The notes below the pieces were generated by a model. It was not told the origin of the DNA. It ran no database searches and saw only the letters and a program-made list of their open reading frames with translations. 64,000 nt of DNA from Macrocystis pyrifera. Taxonomy: Eukaryota > Sar > Phaeophyceae > Laminariales > Laminariaceae. Position 1 is the first letter of the stretch; every line of letters starts with the position of its first letter. The stretch lies in the NCBI GenBank assembly GCA_031763025.1, contig JASSKH010000028.1:1612001-1676000 (forward strand), written 5' to 3'. This document shows positions 30,650-41,313 of this stretch, one piece after another. A program made the translations under genes and the position numbers.

Positions 30650-30930
30650 CTCTCCGCCTCCCCCACCACGGTTCTTGCCTTGCATTTTTATCGCGAGAAG
30701 ACTCCAGCCTTTTTCCCCCTTGTCGACTCGCATCGAATTGCGCCTTGCTACGCTAATATTATGTAGTAGGCGCTCTCAGCAGTGATTCCGTTCTTCAATA
30801 TTGTTTTTTGCGAATAAACTCAAAAGTTCGACCCACGTGGGACTCGAACTCCGGCATCAACTCTTCTTGGCAGCATTCGAGGGTACCACTATTACCCCCC
30901 GTAATAGCCCACCACCGGGGCGACCGAAAA
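30650..30930 (-). mobile_element. tRNA-derived SINE, related subfamily, with MITE relic
   Basis: On the minus strand box B reads GGAGTTCGAGTCCCACG (30,836-30,852). The downstream body (AATTCGATGCGAGTCGAC near 30,725) resembles the other SINE copies. The box A region is interrupted by a 17-base relic TATTACCCCCCGTAATA, the two ends of the MITE fused with its core missing (30,890-30,906). The tail side is diverged. Confidence 0.55.
30890..30906. mobile_element. MITE relic: only the two termini remain
   Basis: TATTACCCCCCGTAATA is a perfect junction of both MITE ends. It is most simply explained by deletion of the interior, or as a product of aberrant excision. Confidence 0.6.
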
Positions 30931-31478
30931 GTTGATTCCTTCGGGGTTTGACAAAATTCAAACGACATACAGTAGTATATGGGCCCGCCAACAAGAAACA
31001 CCTAATCTGGGCAAGCCTGAGATTCTTATTGGGGTGCCACCTTCATACAACCTTGAGCATAGGCTTTTATATAGGTTTTAGTGTAGACTTCACCACCGAG
31101 CCGTTTTTTTCAACCCGGTTTCCTTGGCGTTCTCCAAGAAGTGAGAATTATGTTCTTATTGGGCACTTTTTCTTATTGGCGGGCTTATACTGCTGTACTG
31201 ACTGTGCTGTACCAGACTTTCTTTTTTCATAGGCTGACATACCTAGAGAAAAGGTGTTAATACTACTGTAATACGTAGTGTTGAGGCACAGCAGCAGTGA
31301 GGCGGTACTCCTTTATTTCGTCGTCTCTGTTCTTTCGCGCGTAGGTCTATTTGCGGCTCTGTGCGTTTCCATGTGGAAAGTTGAGTGATATTTAAATTTC
31401 GGCGTTGCCTGATACTATCTGGAAGAGATGTCGTGCCAGCATCGGTCACTCGGTCAGCGCTGCTTGCTGAATATGCAG
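30931..31478. other. No gene recognised
   Basis: Short frames only. A small segment around 31,240-31,480 has no match I can see elsewhere in the window. Confidence 0.3.
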
Positions 31479-31900
31479 CGTTCTACACTATTTGGCCTTG
31501 TCGTGGGCATGCCGTGGCATCGCCATGGTACCGCCCATGGCATATCATGGCATCACCCCGGCATCCCATGGCGTGGCATAGGATTCCATGGTACGCCGTG
31601 GGGGTTGCAATGACATGTCATGGGTAGTACCATGGCAACCCCCGCGGCTGCCGCCACGGCACTCCATGGCAACCCCACGGCATGTCATGGCAACCCCCAC
31701 GGCACCCCGATGTCTACGGCACCTAGGTTAGGGTTGGGGTTAGGGTTAGTTAGGGTTGGGGTTAGGGTCCCATAGTATGCCGTGGAGGTCCGTGAAAGGT
31801 TCCGTGGTATGCCGTGGAAGATGCCGCGGAAGGTTTTGCCGCAGGTGGTGCCACGGCATGCCACGGCATGTCGCGATAAAAGACAATATTGTACATACCT
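31479..31900 (+). mobile_element. Telomere-repeat-bearing element, copy T3
   Basis: TTCTACACTATTTGGCC at the left end, GACAATATTGTACATACC at the right, body as T1, and a TTAGGG-type array at 31,722-31,768 (GGTTAGGGTTGGGGTTAGGG). Its right end abuts LINE 3' UTR sequence. Part of its right end is repeated inverted at 32,365-32,440. Confidence 0.8.
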
Positions 31901-32440
31901 TTTTTCTTGTTTGTTTTCTCTTTTGATCTGTCTTCCTTGTTTTGTTTGTTTTTGCCTTTGTTTTGTTTTGTTTCGTTTCTCTATTTCATAGAATGTGATT
32001 ACATGGTATTGCATTGCCCACTGTGCTCACTGCATACGTGGCAACGTATTACGGGAGACCCTGTAGATATACCTGTTTCGAGTAACAATATTTGGTCCTA
32101 TATACTATGGCTCCCCGTAATAGTATATCTATGGCGTAGCTTTGTGACCACAGAGATACTATTACGGGGAGCCATATATAAAGGACCAAATAACAGGTAA
32201 ATATACAGGGTGCCCCGCAATACGTTGCCACGTATGCAGTGAGCATTGTGGGCAATGCAATGCCATGTAATCGCATTCCATGAAATAGAGAAACGAAAGA
32301 AAACAAAGACAAAACAAACAAAACAAGGAAGACAGACCAAAAGAGAAACCAAACAAGAAAAAAGGTATGTACATTATTGTCTTTTATCGCGACATGCCGG
32401 CATGCCGTGGCACCACCTGCGGCAAAACCTTCCACGGCAT
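31821..32440. repeat. Large inverted repeat, ~285-300-bp arms, ~30-bp spacer
   Basis: The left arm 31,821-32,125 runs from the end of T3 through a LINE 3' UTR portion into a MITE-like segment (ATTACGGGAGACC ... GGCTCCCCGTAATAG). The right arm 32,156-32,440 is its inverse. The spacer (TATGGCGTAGCTTTGTGACC) belongs to the LINE 3' UTR. After the right arm the LINE resumes (TTTGTATCT ... GATTGAAGAATTGG) to its terminus. So an inverted copy of upstream DNA sits inside a LINE 3' UTR. Confidence 0.8.
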
Positions 32441-32545
32441 CATATTTGTATCTGTTCTGTGATTGAAGAATTGGCGCGGACACTGGTCGTGCTGGATGTC
32501 GACGGGTAGAAATGACGGTTTAGTGTGAAGAACAGACACACTATT
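31901..32545 (+). mobile_element. LINE 3' UTR remnant interrupted by the inverted copy
   Basis: Pieces in the normal order: TTTCTCTATTTCATAGAATG, GCATACGTGGCAACGTA, TGGCGTAGCTTTGTGACCAC, then after the inverted arm GCGCGGACACTGGTCGTG and the terminus GACGGTTTAGTGTGAAGAAC at 32,512-32,531. No AAC tail is left. Confidence 0.75.
32047..32122. mobile_element. Short variant of the MITE family (inverse copy at 32,159-32,225)
   Basis: ATTACGGGAGACCCTGTAG at the start and ACTATGGCTCCCCGTAATAG at the end, with a shorter and different core (TACCTGTTTCGAG) from the 109-bp copies. Both copies belong to the two arms of the inverted duplication. Confidence 0.65.
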
Positions 32546-32771
32546 AAAATTTAGATTTATGTGCAAGGGAACTACTTAACTAAGTAAAAAGAGCAATAGT
32601 GAGTGGGCCAAAATACGCTCGGCCTGCCCCGTCCTTGGGGTGGGCCGAGGAAGTCCGCGAGGATCTGCAACGGTCTAGCGACAGTCACACGAACATCGAG
32701 CTTCTGGCTGAGTAGAGAGGGTACCTTGCGCGGTCCGGCTGGTGGCCTGGTCGCTTTAAGGACCGCGTGGG

Positions 32772-33578
32772 GTGGTGATGTTTTTTCTTCTTAACCCCGA
32801 CGACAAGGAGTTCATCCCTCTGGCGGGACGGGTACATCACCACAGCAGAGAGCACTACACGGGCTGTCGGGGGAGTGGAGAGGCTGGCCACAGCGTGGGT
32901 ATGCATGCACGACAGGAAGGATGGGAATGTCGGCGTTGGCTGGGACGGCTGCATCCAGCCAACGGAAACCAAGGCGCGTACCGGGCTACGAAACGGAGAG
33001 CCACTTTCGCCATAGAGAAGAAAAAGAAACAAAAGAAGAAAAAAAGGAGGCGGGGACGAGCCTCACGTCGGCTGGCAAAGAAAGCAGCACGCGAGGCTCG
33101 TAAGAGACAGAAGGAGACACTGGTCGCGGTAGCGACCTACAATGTGCGCACCCTGGCTGTACAGGGGAAGAACGGGTACGGACATGACGAGAGTGTACTG
33201 GCGAAGGGACGGCAACTCGGCGGTGACTTCATTGGCCTGCAGGAAACCCGGAGGACCGGTAGCACGACGTTTCGTGCGGCAGGGTATCGCGTTTTCTGTT
33301 CAGGTCAGGAAACAACAGCTGCTAGGCAAGGGCTGTACGGAGTAGGTCTAGCTGTAAAGGAATCGTTGTGCAGTAAGGCTGTGTACACTCATCAGTTCAT
33401 TGACGAGCGGCTTATGTCTATGCGCTTTGAGCTGGCTAGCAAATACAAGGCAGTTAATTTCGTCGTCGCGTATGCTCCAACTGATTGTACCAAAGACGTT
33501 GGACTGAAACGTAGCTTCTGGCAGAAGCTGGAGGACTTGGTGGAAATATCCCGACGAAAGAGTGTCTGTTTGTACTGA
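32772..33578 (+). CDS. LINE ORF, N-terminal part: basic region and endonuclease first half
   Basis: 268 codons. Residues ~76-115 form a strongly basic stretch (KKKKQKKKKRRRGRASRR), a likely nucleic-acid-binding or nuclear localisation segment. The endonuclease (EEP fold) follows with VATYNVRTLAVQ, the metal-binding glutamate in FIGLQETRRTG and ERLMSMRFELASKYKAVNF. The frame ends TGA at 33,576-33,578 inside the endonuclease. The next part starts one base out of frame in an overlapping ATG, so either a single-base indel or recoding would be needed; an indel is more likely. The start ATG at 32,772 is the first in frame after the leader and remains uncertain. Confidence 0.75.
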   Translation: MVMFFLLNPDDKEFIPLAGRVHHHSREHYTGCRGSGEAGHSVGMHARQEGWECRRWLGRLHPANGNQGAYRATKRRATFAIEKKKKQKKKKRRRGRASRRLAKKAAREARKRQKETLVAVATYNVRTLAVQGKNGYGHDESVLAKGRQLGGDFIGLQETRRTGSTTFRAAGYRVFCSGQETTAARQGLYGVGLAVKESLCSKAVYTHQFIDERLMSMRFELASKYKAVNFVVAYAPTDCTKDVGLKRSFWQKLEDLVEISRRKSVCLY

Positions 33579-34117
33579 TGGATGCCAACGCGCGAACTGG
33601 ACAGAGGATGGAAGGGTGTGGTGATGATGAAAATAGAGTGCTTGGAGCATATGGGCGTGATGTTCGTAATGATAATGGCAGACGACTCCTGTCGTTCGCC
33701 ACCAATTGCAAGTTAGCTCTCACCAACACGTTTTTCAGCACGCGCAAGGGTGGGATTTCGCATACACACAACGGCACCAGCCCGAGTGACCGTAAGCGGA
33801 TCGACTACATCCTAACCCGTCAAGCCCATCGACCTAGAGTACAAGATGTTAAAGTCGTCCCACAGCCTCCTGCCCCAGCTAAGGCTGACTCAGACCACAA
33901 CATCTCGTATGTCAAAGTCCGACTCAGTGGTCACTTTGCGTCCAACAGACAAATACGTGGACCGACAAAACGCCGAGAGTTCGACAGGCAGCTTTTTATG
34001 TCCGATGGAAAGTGTCGTGAACAAGTAGTCGCGAGGGTCACCTCCACTCTCAACCAGCTTAACCAGCCCCGTAATACGTCTGGCATGGTTGAGTTTTTTC
34101 ACTGCGGCTATTATTGA
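33578..34117 (+). CDS. LINE ORF, endonuclease second half
   Basis: 179 codons with the remaining catalytic motifs: [10 protein letters not shown] (D and N of the active site), [38 protein letters not shown] and [14 protein letters not shown] (terminal S-D-H). All key residues of the apurinic-like endonuclease are present, so this domain was functional recently. The frame stops at 34,117 because of an extra T in a T run (GAGTTTTTTCACTG near 34,092; the fragment at 59,715 has one T fewer). The RT continues in the frame beginning at 34,089. Confidence 0.8.
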   Translation: MDANARTGQRMEGCGDDENRVLGAYGRDVRNDNGRRLLSFATNCKLALTNTFFSTRKGGISHTHNGTSPSDRKRIDYILTRQAHRPRVQDVKVVPQPPAPAKADSDHNISYVKVRLSGHFASNRQIRGPTKRREFDRQLFMSDGKCREQVVARVTSTLNQLNQPRNTSGMVEFFHCGYY

Positions 34118-35963
34118 TGCGGTCGAAAAAGAGGTACCACCCCCTCCACGTCGCCACCGCAGACATGGATGGTGTGAGTCTTCCGAAACCTTGGCCGCAT
34201 TCATATTAGCATGGACAGCGAGGGAGGATATACGGCAATTCCTGCGTGCCCACCCCCAGGATAGAACCGCGTGGAAGACACTGAGGTCTGCGTGTGCGAA
34301 CCTGCAGAAGGGGATTGCCGCAGGACTGCATGCGTACTTCGAAGCGTACCTCGCTGAAACCGAACGACTACTAGCGAACAACGACCAGAGAGGCTTTTAC
34401 AAGCACCTTAAGAGTACGGTAGGATTGGAAGGGACTAAAGCGAGAAGCGAACAGTTCATTAGGGACGAGGATGGCACGCTGTTGCGGGATAAGGTGCGAA
34501 TTCGTGAACGGTGGGGGAGGTTTTACCACAAACTTTTGAACACGAAATCGCTTAAACTCGATTCCACGATCATCGACCTCTTGCCACCACGACCGCTTAA
34601 ACTGTCGCTCGGAGATGAACCATCCATGGACGAGATGACGGAAGCACTTAAGGGGATGTCAAACTGGAAAGCTGTCGGGCCAGATGGTCTCCCGGCCGAA
34701 CTCCTGAAAATCGACCACCCCGCATTCGCCCAGTGCTTTCACAACATACTTGTCAATGTTTGGGTAACAGGAGAAGTCCCCCAGCAATGGAAAGACGCGA
34801 TCATCAAGGTCCTTCACAAAAAGAAGGACCGAACTGATTGCAACAACTACAGAGGGATTTCGCTGGTTGCCCACGCAGGCAAAGTCTTGTTGAAAATCGT
34901 CGCGTCGCGCCTCAGCAACTACTGCGAGACCGAGGAATTACTCGCGGAGGAACAGTGCGGCTTCCGCCCCGCACGATCAACCATTGATATGTTGTTCGTC
35001 GTGCGCCGGTTGCAAGAGCTTGGAAGACAGAGGAAAATCCCCCTGTACTTGTGCTTCATCGATCTGCAGAAAGCGTACGACTCTGTCGACCGAGAGCTGT
35101 TATGGGAAGTACTCACACGTTTTGGCGTACCAACCAAGATGCTGAGAATTATCCGTAATTTCCACGATGGCATGCGGGCTCGCGTGCGTACGGATGACGG
35201 CGAGCACTCGGAATGGTTTGATGTCACGCAGGGGCTGCGGCAAGGCTGTGTGCTGTCACCGTTACTGTTCAACGTATTTTTCGCTGCTGCGTTGCACGTC
35301 GTACTAGTACGCTTTAGCCATGACGAAGCAATCGTAAGGGATTTGGTCCAACTTAGTGATGCTGGAGTAGTCGGGACGGAGGAGCAGGAGCCGTTGGCGT
35401 GCGTGCGAAGGGCTGTATGGGGCATGTTGTACGCCGATGACGCAGGAATTGTCTCGAAGTCGGCTGAAGGGCTCGCGAAAATGATGACAGTCATCGTGAC
35501 TGTCTTCGAAGCAGCAGGCCTTACGGTGTCGGAAACGAAGACAGAGACTATGCTTCTACATACGCCAGACCAGAAAACCCTCGCACCACCGCTCGTTATC
35601 GAAGCAGCAGGCCAGAGGTATAAGCAGACGGCCCAGTTCTTGTACCTAGGCGGCGTTATCCACGAAAATGCTGACCTCTCGCTCGAAATCGACCGACGGA
35701 TCCGTCTCATGCGAGCATGCCTCAAACGGTTCGGCCCGGAGCTGTATGATAGGACGACCGCCCCCCTTAGCCTGAAAGTCCGAATGCTGAAGGCCGAGGT
35801 GATTGAGACCCTGCTCTACGGGTGTGTGACGTGGACCCTCAGAGCGGAACACTTTGCCAAGCTTCGAACGGCTCACCACCAAGTCCTGTTGCGAGTCATT
35901 GGCTTCCAACGCCGACTTCGTACTGACCATGCCACCCTCTGTACGCGAAGGCCCTCAAGATGA
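34089..35963 (+). CDS. LINE reverse transcriptase
   Basis: 624 codons. Residues ~1-170 are the connection between endonuclease and RT. The RT includes [16 protein letters not shown] (~200), [20 protein letters not shown] (~240-260), [17 protein letters not shown] (~290), [19 protein letters not shown] with the first catalytic D (~320), [16 protein letters not shown] (~385), [12 protein letters not shown] with the catalytic pair (~448) and [10 protein letters not shown] (~520). [19 protein letters not shown] is the usual C-terminal motif. All catalytic residues are intact. A one-base deletion (CTCTGTACG instead of CTCTCGTACG near 35,940) ends the frame early. Confidence 0.9.
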   Translation: MSFFTAAIIDAVEKEVPPPPRRHRRHGWCESSETLAAFILAWTAREDIRQFLRAHPQDRTAWKTLRSACANLQKGIAAGLHAYFEAYLAETERLLANNDQRGFYKHLKSTVGLEGTKARSEQFIRDEDGTLLRDKVRIRERWGRFYHKLLNTKSLKLDSTIIDLLPPRPLKLSLGDEPSMDEMTEALKGMSNWKAVGPDGLPAELLKIDHPAFAQCFHNILVNVWVTGEVPQQWKDAIIKVLHKKKDRTDCNNYRGISLVAHAGKVLLKIVASRLSNYCETEELLAEEQCGFRPARSTIDMLFVVRRLQELGRQRKIPLYLCFIDLQKAYDSVDRELLWEVLTRFGVPTKMLRIIRNFHDGMRARVRTDDGEHSEWFDVTQGLRQGCVLSPLLFNVFFAAALHVVLVRFSHDEAIVRDLVQLSDAGVVGTEEQEPLACVRRAVWGMLYADDAGIVSKSAEGLAKMMTVIVTVFEAAGLTVSETKTETMLLHTPDQKTLAPPLVIEAAGQRYKQTAQFLYLGGVIHENADLSLEIDRRIRLMRACLKRFGPELYDRTTAPLSLKVRMLKAEVIETLLYGCVTWTLRAEHFAKLRTAHHQVLLRVIGFQRRLRTDHATLCTRRPSR

Positions 35964-36631
35964 CACGTTGCGAGAGCATCGAAACGACCATCCGCAAACG
36001 ACGTCTCTTCTTCGCGGGGGGGGTGGCACGGCAAAGCAAGGATCGATTACCCAGCCGGGTGATGTTCGGGACGATTGCTGGTGGGGAGAACCCGAGACCT
36101 GGCGGACAGGTTAAGACTTGGCATAGATGCGTAGTCGAAGACCTTAGGGAGTTCCGCGCCACCGAAGGGTCAACGGAACTTGCTCCCTTGGTGTTTGGAG
36201 TTGAGACCGCACTGTGGCCCACTGCTGCAAAAAAGGCGGGGAAGTGGTACCGGGGGATCCTGGAAGCAGCCGAACGGTTCATGGTGAGGTGGCACGAGGC
36301 TGAGGCTGAGCTGAGCAGGCAGCGCCGCGCATCCGCCGTGGGTGGTGTCCAAGGGAATGGGGGGAGGAGGGGCAACAAGAGGAGTAGCAGAAAACCCGAC
36401 CAAGGGAATGCCTATACTACTCGTACCACCAACTGGTGCAGCTGGTTCGAACGTGGTCTTCCTTTGTCTTCCTGTTGCTTTTGTTTATTTTTATTTCATT
36501 TTATTGTCTTCTTTGCGGTGACCCTATGTGATTTTCATTTCTCTTCCTTTCTCCGATTGATAAGCCTTATTGAAGGAGTCGTGTGGCGTGGGTGGATGAC
36601 GAACCTGCTCTGCTTGTTTCGTACTGTCTGA
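35960..36631 (+). CDS. LINE ORF C-terminal tail, altered by a deletion
   Basis: Continues the RT protein in another frame: [60 protein letters not shown], then an arginine/lysine-rich end. Compared with the copy at 22.8-25.1 kb, about 116 bases are missing at 36,408, between two ATGC words, so the last ~70 residues are replaced by translated 3' UTR. The tail has no recognised fold; a nucleic-acid-binding role is plausible from its charge. Confidence 0.75.
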   Translation: MTRCESIETTIRKRRLFFAGGVARQSKDRLPSRVMFGTIAGGENPRPGGQVKTWHRCVVEDLREFRATEGSTELAPLVFGVETALWPTAAKKAGKWYRGILEAAERFMVRWHEAEAELSRQRRASAVGGVQGNGGRRGNKRSSRKPDQGNAYTTRTTNWCSWFERGLPLSSCCFCLFLFHFIVFFAVTLCDFHFSSFLRLISLIEGVVWRGWMTNLLCLFRTV

Positions 36632-37266
36632 CGCCGAGGGGCCGGGCATAGTTGACGAATGCTGGACGATGGTGGCAGACAGGGTAGCAAGGTACCAGGC
36701 GGGCCAGCAGGGAGACCCTGGCTGTGCTACTCGTACCACAAACTGCTGCCGCTACCTGGAGCATGCCTTGTGCTTTGTTTGGTTTGACTGTTATTTTTAC
36801 CTTGGTTCTTAGTCTTACTCTGTTGACGACTAGTGGTGTTTTCTTCTTTTTCTTTTTTTTTCCAGCTCGTTCTTTTCAAGTGTCTGCCACGTCCCCTACG
36901 TGGGGGTACGATGGTTTGTTGCTATACTGAAGTATATACATATACCAGGTATATTTTAGTTTCTTTTTTTTGTTTCTTTTCTCTTTCGAATTGTCTTTGT
37001 TTTTGTTTTTGTTTTTTCTCTTTGTTTCGTTTTTGTTTCTCTAGGTCATGGAATGTGTATGTCGTGGCTGTCGTACGCAGTATGATGACATGGCATTGCA
37101 TTACATACGTGGCAACGTAGTATCTCTGTGGCGTAGCTTTGTGACCGCAGAACTTGTATCTCTCTAGGTTTGAAGAATCGGCATGGACACTGGTTGTGCT
37201 GGATGTCGACGCGTAGAAAGAACGGTTTAATGTGAAGAAAAACAAAAAAAAAAAAACAAACAAAAC

Positions 37267-37860
37267 TGCCGTTCTGAAGCAAGTTGGTTCCTCTAAAATT
37301 CGTCTATCGTCTCGACCTCAGACCGGGATCCGTTCGCATCCCATGTCGGGGTCTTGCATTCGTTTTCTGGCCCTCCCTTCTGGAGGGTCGCGTTCTCTGG
37401 CCTCTGCCCCGCCTATTTCCGTGCGCGTACTCTCGGAGGAAAAAGCGGCGTGGTCGGGCGCGCCGCGACCCTGAACTGCGCTCGTAAAGAGCGACGGCTA
37501 GACGTCGAGATAGTGTCTTTGAGGGCTCCCTCTGTCTCGAATGTGTTAAACTAGCTCGGTTCAAGCGTAGATTTTTGTTTTTTGTTGCCCTACCTCAGAC
37601 CTGGTAAGTTGTACGTTGCGCGACGGTCGGTACATGTTCTTCTGTCCGATACACTCCGGAGTATATGGTTTAGGGCAACCCTTATGTGCCACTTTCAACC
37701 CCAAACGTAACCAACCATGATGAGAACACTCCGACGTCCAATATTGAATGTTATATATACGACGAGATATCTTAATTATAGCCTCTACTAGTAGTGTTGG
37801 ATACCGCATCGAAAAAATTGATATATCGAAATATCCAATTTTTTTATTTTTCAAGGTCAT
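37267..37860. other. Unassigned sequence after the LINE; no gene recognised
   Basis: Frames of 66-86 codons exist on both strands at 37,232-37,564 with arginine-rich translations and no known motif. It may be flanking host DNA. Confidence 0.25.
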
Positions 37861-37879
37861 GTTCTGAAGGGTTTGTGCA

Positions 37880-38755
37880 CTTAGGGCAAGGGTATGGTAA
37901 CCTTACAGAACTTAGAAAAGTTTCGGGTACGGGTATGAATATCGTACTTGTACATAACTCACAGAATTTCCTGGTAGGTCGTGTACGAATGTCATACCCG
38001 TACCCCGGTTGTTGTTGCACGGGCGTACCTAACTTACAAAAGTTTCAGGTACGCGTTTTCTCGTACAGTAGTATAGCCTTTCGGCACCGCTAAGTCATCG
38101 ACGGCTTTAAAGATGTCCGCCGGCACAATGCGCACACCTCCCCTTTTTCATGCTGTAGACAAGAGCAGGAGGGACAGCTGTAGGGAGGGCTGCATCGCCA
38201 TCCACCTCGATCACCTCTGCCTCGCTCGCGGCTTCTGGTGGTGTAGGTGATGTGCCGCCACCAGTGTTTGACGGAGATCCTTGACGTCCGCAGCCTTCTC
38301 CCTCTCCGCGGGTACACAAGTATGTTCGTGTATTTCGTTTGTTTTATGTCTGGTTGAGTGGTTGTGAGTAGACTGCTTGTGATATAGGGGTTTTCTTTGT
38401 GGGTGTATTTGTGAATTTTCATTTTCAGTTTGCGTGACTGACGAGAACAAGACGTCATAACGTGTAACATACCCGGGCACTCCGGGTAAACACAAATACG
38501 TACCGCCCCCCCGGGTATTGTGACAAAGATGTACCCGCACACCGGGTAATGTTCCACAGAACTTACAGAAGTTCGAAGTCCGGGTATGAATGTCGTACAG
38601 AACTCACAGAAGTTCCGTGTACGGTATACGAATGTTGTAGACATATCCCGGGTATTAGGACTCGGGCGTAAAGAACATGCAGAAGTTTCGGGCACGGGTG
38701 TGAATGTCGTACAGAACTCACAGGAGTTCCGGGTATGGGTACAATACCCCAGGGT
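37880..38755. repeat. Degenerate ~45-bp minisatellite, interrupted
   Basis: The phrase GGGTATGAATGTCGTACAGA with ACTCACAGAAGTTCCGGGT recurs with variations at 37,920-38,060 and 38,530-38,755. Between the two parts (about 38,090-38,470) lies unrelated DNA with a small minus-strand ORF. Confidence 0.65.
38093..38319 (-). CDS. Small ORF fragment with CxxC motif
   Basis: On the minus strand the frame runs EAASEAEVIEVDGDAALP and ends GRCAHCAGGHLKAVDD close to the minisatellite. A C-x2-C-x4-H arrangement suggests part of a zinc knuckle or a longer zinc finger, and the preceding acidic/alanine-rich text looks like a linker. It is probably a piece of a transposon or gene captured between repeat arrays. 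The product is unknown. Confidence 0.25.
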
Positions 38756-39219
38756 TCTACACTATTTGACCTTGTCGTGGGCATGCCGTGGCATTGCCAT
38801 GGTACCGCCCATGGCATACCATGGCATCACCACGGCATACCATGGTGTGGCAATAGATTCCATGGCACGCCGTGGGGGTTGCCATGACATGCCATGGGTA
38901 GTACCATGGCAACCCCCGCAGCTACCGCCACGGCGCTCCATGGCAACCCCACGGAATGTCATGGCAACCCCAACGGTACCCCAATGTCCTCGGCACCTAG
39001 GTTAGGGTTGGGGTTGGGGTTAGGGTTAGGGTTAGGGTTAGGGTTAGGGTTAGGGTTAGGGTGAGGGTTAGGGTTAGGGTTAAGGTCCCATGGTATGCCG
39101 TGGAGGTCCGTGGAAAGTTCCGTGGTATGCCGTGGAAGATGCCGTGGAAGGTTTTGCCGCAGGTGGTGCCACGGCATGCCACGGCATTATTGCGAAAAAA
39201 GACAATAATGTACATACCT
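38751..39219 (+). mobile_element. Telomere-repeat-bearing element, copy T4 (longest array)
   Basis: AGGGTTCTACACTATTTGAC at the left end, GACAATAATGTACATACC at the right. The body is CCATGG/GGCATGCC-rich, and the array at 39,000-39,086 has about fourteen TTAGGG-type units, mostly perfect. Same order and orientation as the other copies. Confidence 0.85.
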
Positions 39220-39221
39220 CG

Positions 39222-39360
39222 ATCCCATTGAACGTCCCATGGGTGTGTGGACATCCCATGGGATTGTAGTTCCCACAGGACGTCCCTTGGGGAATCTCAA
39301 CAGTCCCGATGTGACGTTCCATGGGATTGATCCATGGGACGACCCAAGGGACTAACCCTA
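39222..39360. repeat. CCATGGGA-palindrome module
   Basis: At least four variants of TCCCATGGGAT-like palindromes within 140 bases, followed by CTAACCCTAACCCAACC at 39,351-39,367. It directly follows T4 and may be a related or degenerate element. Confidence 0.5.
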
Positions 39361-40071
39361 ACCCAACCGGGTTTTTGTTAGGTCATCCCACGTCCGATGC
39401 CACGACCCATATCCCGTGTGGTTTGCCGAGGGGACACGGTAATACACCCACCTGGTACCTTGTTCCCATTTGATATTTGGCCCCCGCAATAGGCCCATCC
39501 CTTTTCGCACACTGCTCCCATCCTCAAGGCGCAAAAAAATATTTTTTCCCCCCAGAATGTTTTCCCGCGAGACTTGGGACTCGCCGCGGGTGTTGCTGCG
39601 CGGTTCTTGCCGCTGTGCGTGTCGCTGTATACAGGTGGACACTGGAGTACCTTGAGAGCGTACACTGGTGGACCTTGAGCCACTATTCTCGAGGTCGATC
39701 ATTACTCAACGTAAACGTTCACAAAGTCCCCGGATTGTCGAATGTACGCGTCACAAATGTACTCAGGTTGGGAAACGTACCAAGTCAAAGTGCTGTGTTT
39801 TTTGCTACGGCTGTAGTACTTGACAGCGCAGTTGAACAAAAATCGAAATCGAACCGAGAAACAAACCACATAATAAAAAATAACAAAGCAAAAACATGAA
39901 GCCAGGAAAAATAAACGAAACTTGAAGTTATCGGGAGAAAATGATAGGTACACGAAAAAAAGTAACAAATAAAATGGGGAAAAGACAACATGGAGCGATG
40001 CATACACCCACAACAACAACTCACGACTGATTGAATGGTCAACTATGTGTTGTTTTTTCCTGTATACTTTT
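39361..40071. other. No gene recognised (5' flank of the LTR element)
   Basis: Frames up to 140 codons here look non-coding. The sequence ends in ...CTTTT immediately before the LTR at 40,072, which is the target duplication. Confidence 0.35.
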
Positions 40072-40416
40072 TGTTCGATGCACTCACTGATATGATAGGC
40101 CAAGCCTGAGTGAGTTCATAGAAGCCCCTCCAGGGTATATATATATTATCGCTTAAAATACACAAGACAAAGAAGAAAGGGGGAGAACATGAAGTACACA
40201 CACAACAAGAAGAAGTAGAAGAAGAAGAAGAAGTAGAAGAAAAAGAAGAAGTAGAAGAAGAAGAAGAAGAAGTAGAAGAAGAAGTGAGAAAGCGGCGGAT
40301 AAGATACGTCCCAACCCGCTAACCGTTCCACACAGAAACACGCATATTTCCTTTGTGGAACTCCCAAATACCGTTACACATGAATCCATACACTAAGTAC
40401 GTGAGCACTCCGAACA
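40072..40416 (-). repeat. 3' LTR of the non-autonomous element
   Basis: About 345 bp. It holds a TATATATATATTA run (40,135-40,147) and a long AGA/GAA microsatellite (40,210-40,280) that accounts for its greater length than the partner LTR. The non-microsatellite parts differ from the other LTR at only a few bases, so insertion was recent. Confidence 0.9.
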
Positions 40417-41146
40417 GCCCCTCTGCTCTCTACTTGGCTGCTTGGTGAATGGGATAACCAAACATCGCTCATGAAAACCATGCCATGATGATAAACCACG
40501 ATCACCTAAAATCCAAATCCAAGGTATTGTACTCAAAGATAAGTATATGTCAAGACCACCAATGCCTCAAATCAGAATATCACAAATACAAATATCAAAG
40601 TCTCAAATCTCACAAAGAAAGAAACTTGATCTTCATATCTCAGAAAATAGTACCACAAGAACAGCTGCTCAAAACCCGAAAAATAATAAATCGGAGAAAA
40701 AAACAGAAATCAACTCCTCAAATCTCGACTGCACAGAAAGATCAAGCCCGCCAAGCCCAGAAAAGCCCACAAAGCAACTCCTCAAAATCTCAGAAAACAA
40801 TCAATCGAATCCTTGCATCATTTATATAGTACTGCAGTCCCCCCTTTTTTATCTCTCCATCTGAATCTAACACCAATCCGATATAGCCTCTCTACAGGGG
40901 ACACACTAAATCCAGTCAAATGGCAACAAAAACCCAGAATTTCGTCTCTGAAATAACACCCCAGTTTAGTGCGGTCGACTTAGTATACTACAGATTTCAA
41001 TTCCGCGTTACGTACGTAGATATGTATTAATAATAATGTTGTATAGTAGTTCCAAATATTTCAGCTTTCCTGCTACAGCAGTCTTCCAGCCCCAACGGAA
41101 CGGGATAAAAAGCATCACTCATGAATCACGATCGATTCCTCAACTC

Positions 41147-41313
41147 AGGAAATCCATAAACTTGAGAAACCCAGTACGGGTATAGTGTAACACTGCTGTG
41201 TGGTCCCCCTTGTGCCCATACTTGGCCATGCAGGAAATCCCTAAACTTGAGAAACCCAGTACGGGTATAGTGTAACACTGTATGGTCCCCCTTGTGCCCG
41301 TACTTGGCCATGC
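41147..41313. repeat. Tandem duplication of ~85 bp
   Basis: AGGAAATCCATAAACTTGAG... is repeated at 41,232 with few changes; both units end CTTGGCCATGC. It lies in the non-coding 3' half of the LTR element. Confidence 0.9.

Larger units (their letters stand above)
32590..37266 (+). mobile_element. LINE copy 5, near full length (RTE-like)
   Basis: Includes a 5' leader, endonuclease, reverse transcriptase, C-terminal tail, the long T-rich 3' UTR and an A-rich end (37,230-37,266). RTE-like assignment rests on the apurinic-type endonuclease directly fused to RT, the [26 protein letters not shown] and LLYGCVTW motifs and the microsatellite-like tail. Frameshifts at 33,576, near 34,095 and near 35,950 and a 116-bp deletion near 36,408 disable this copy. 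It could be the source type for the other LINE pieces in the window. Confidence 0.9.

Noticed and set aside
34919..35725. 268-codon minus-strand frame opposite the LINE RT (also 22,868-23,482 and 15,787-16,482)
   Set aside because: Same shadow appears opposite every RT copy; the plus strand holds the conserved RT motifs, and the minus translation has none.
39000..39090. Chromosome end or telomere
   Set aside because: The TTAGGG arrays are short, internal, and embedded at a fixed place in a mobile element with unrelated DNA on both sides.
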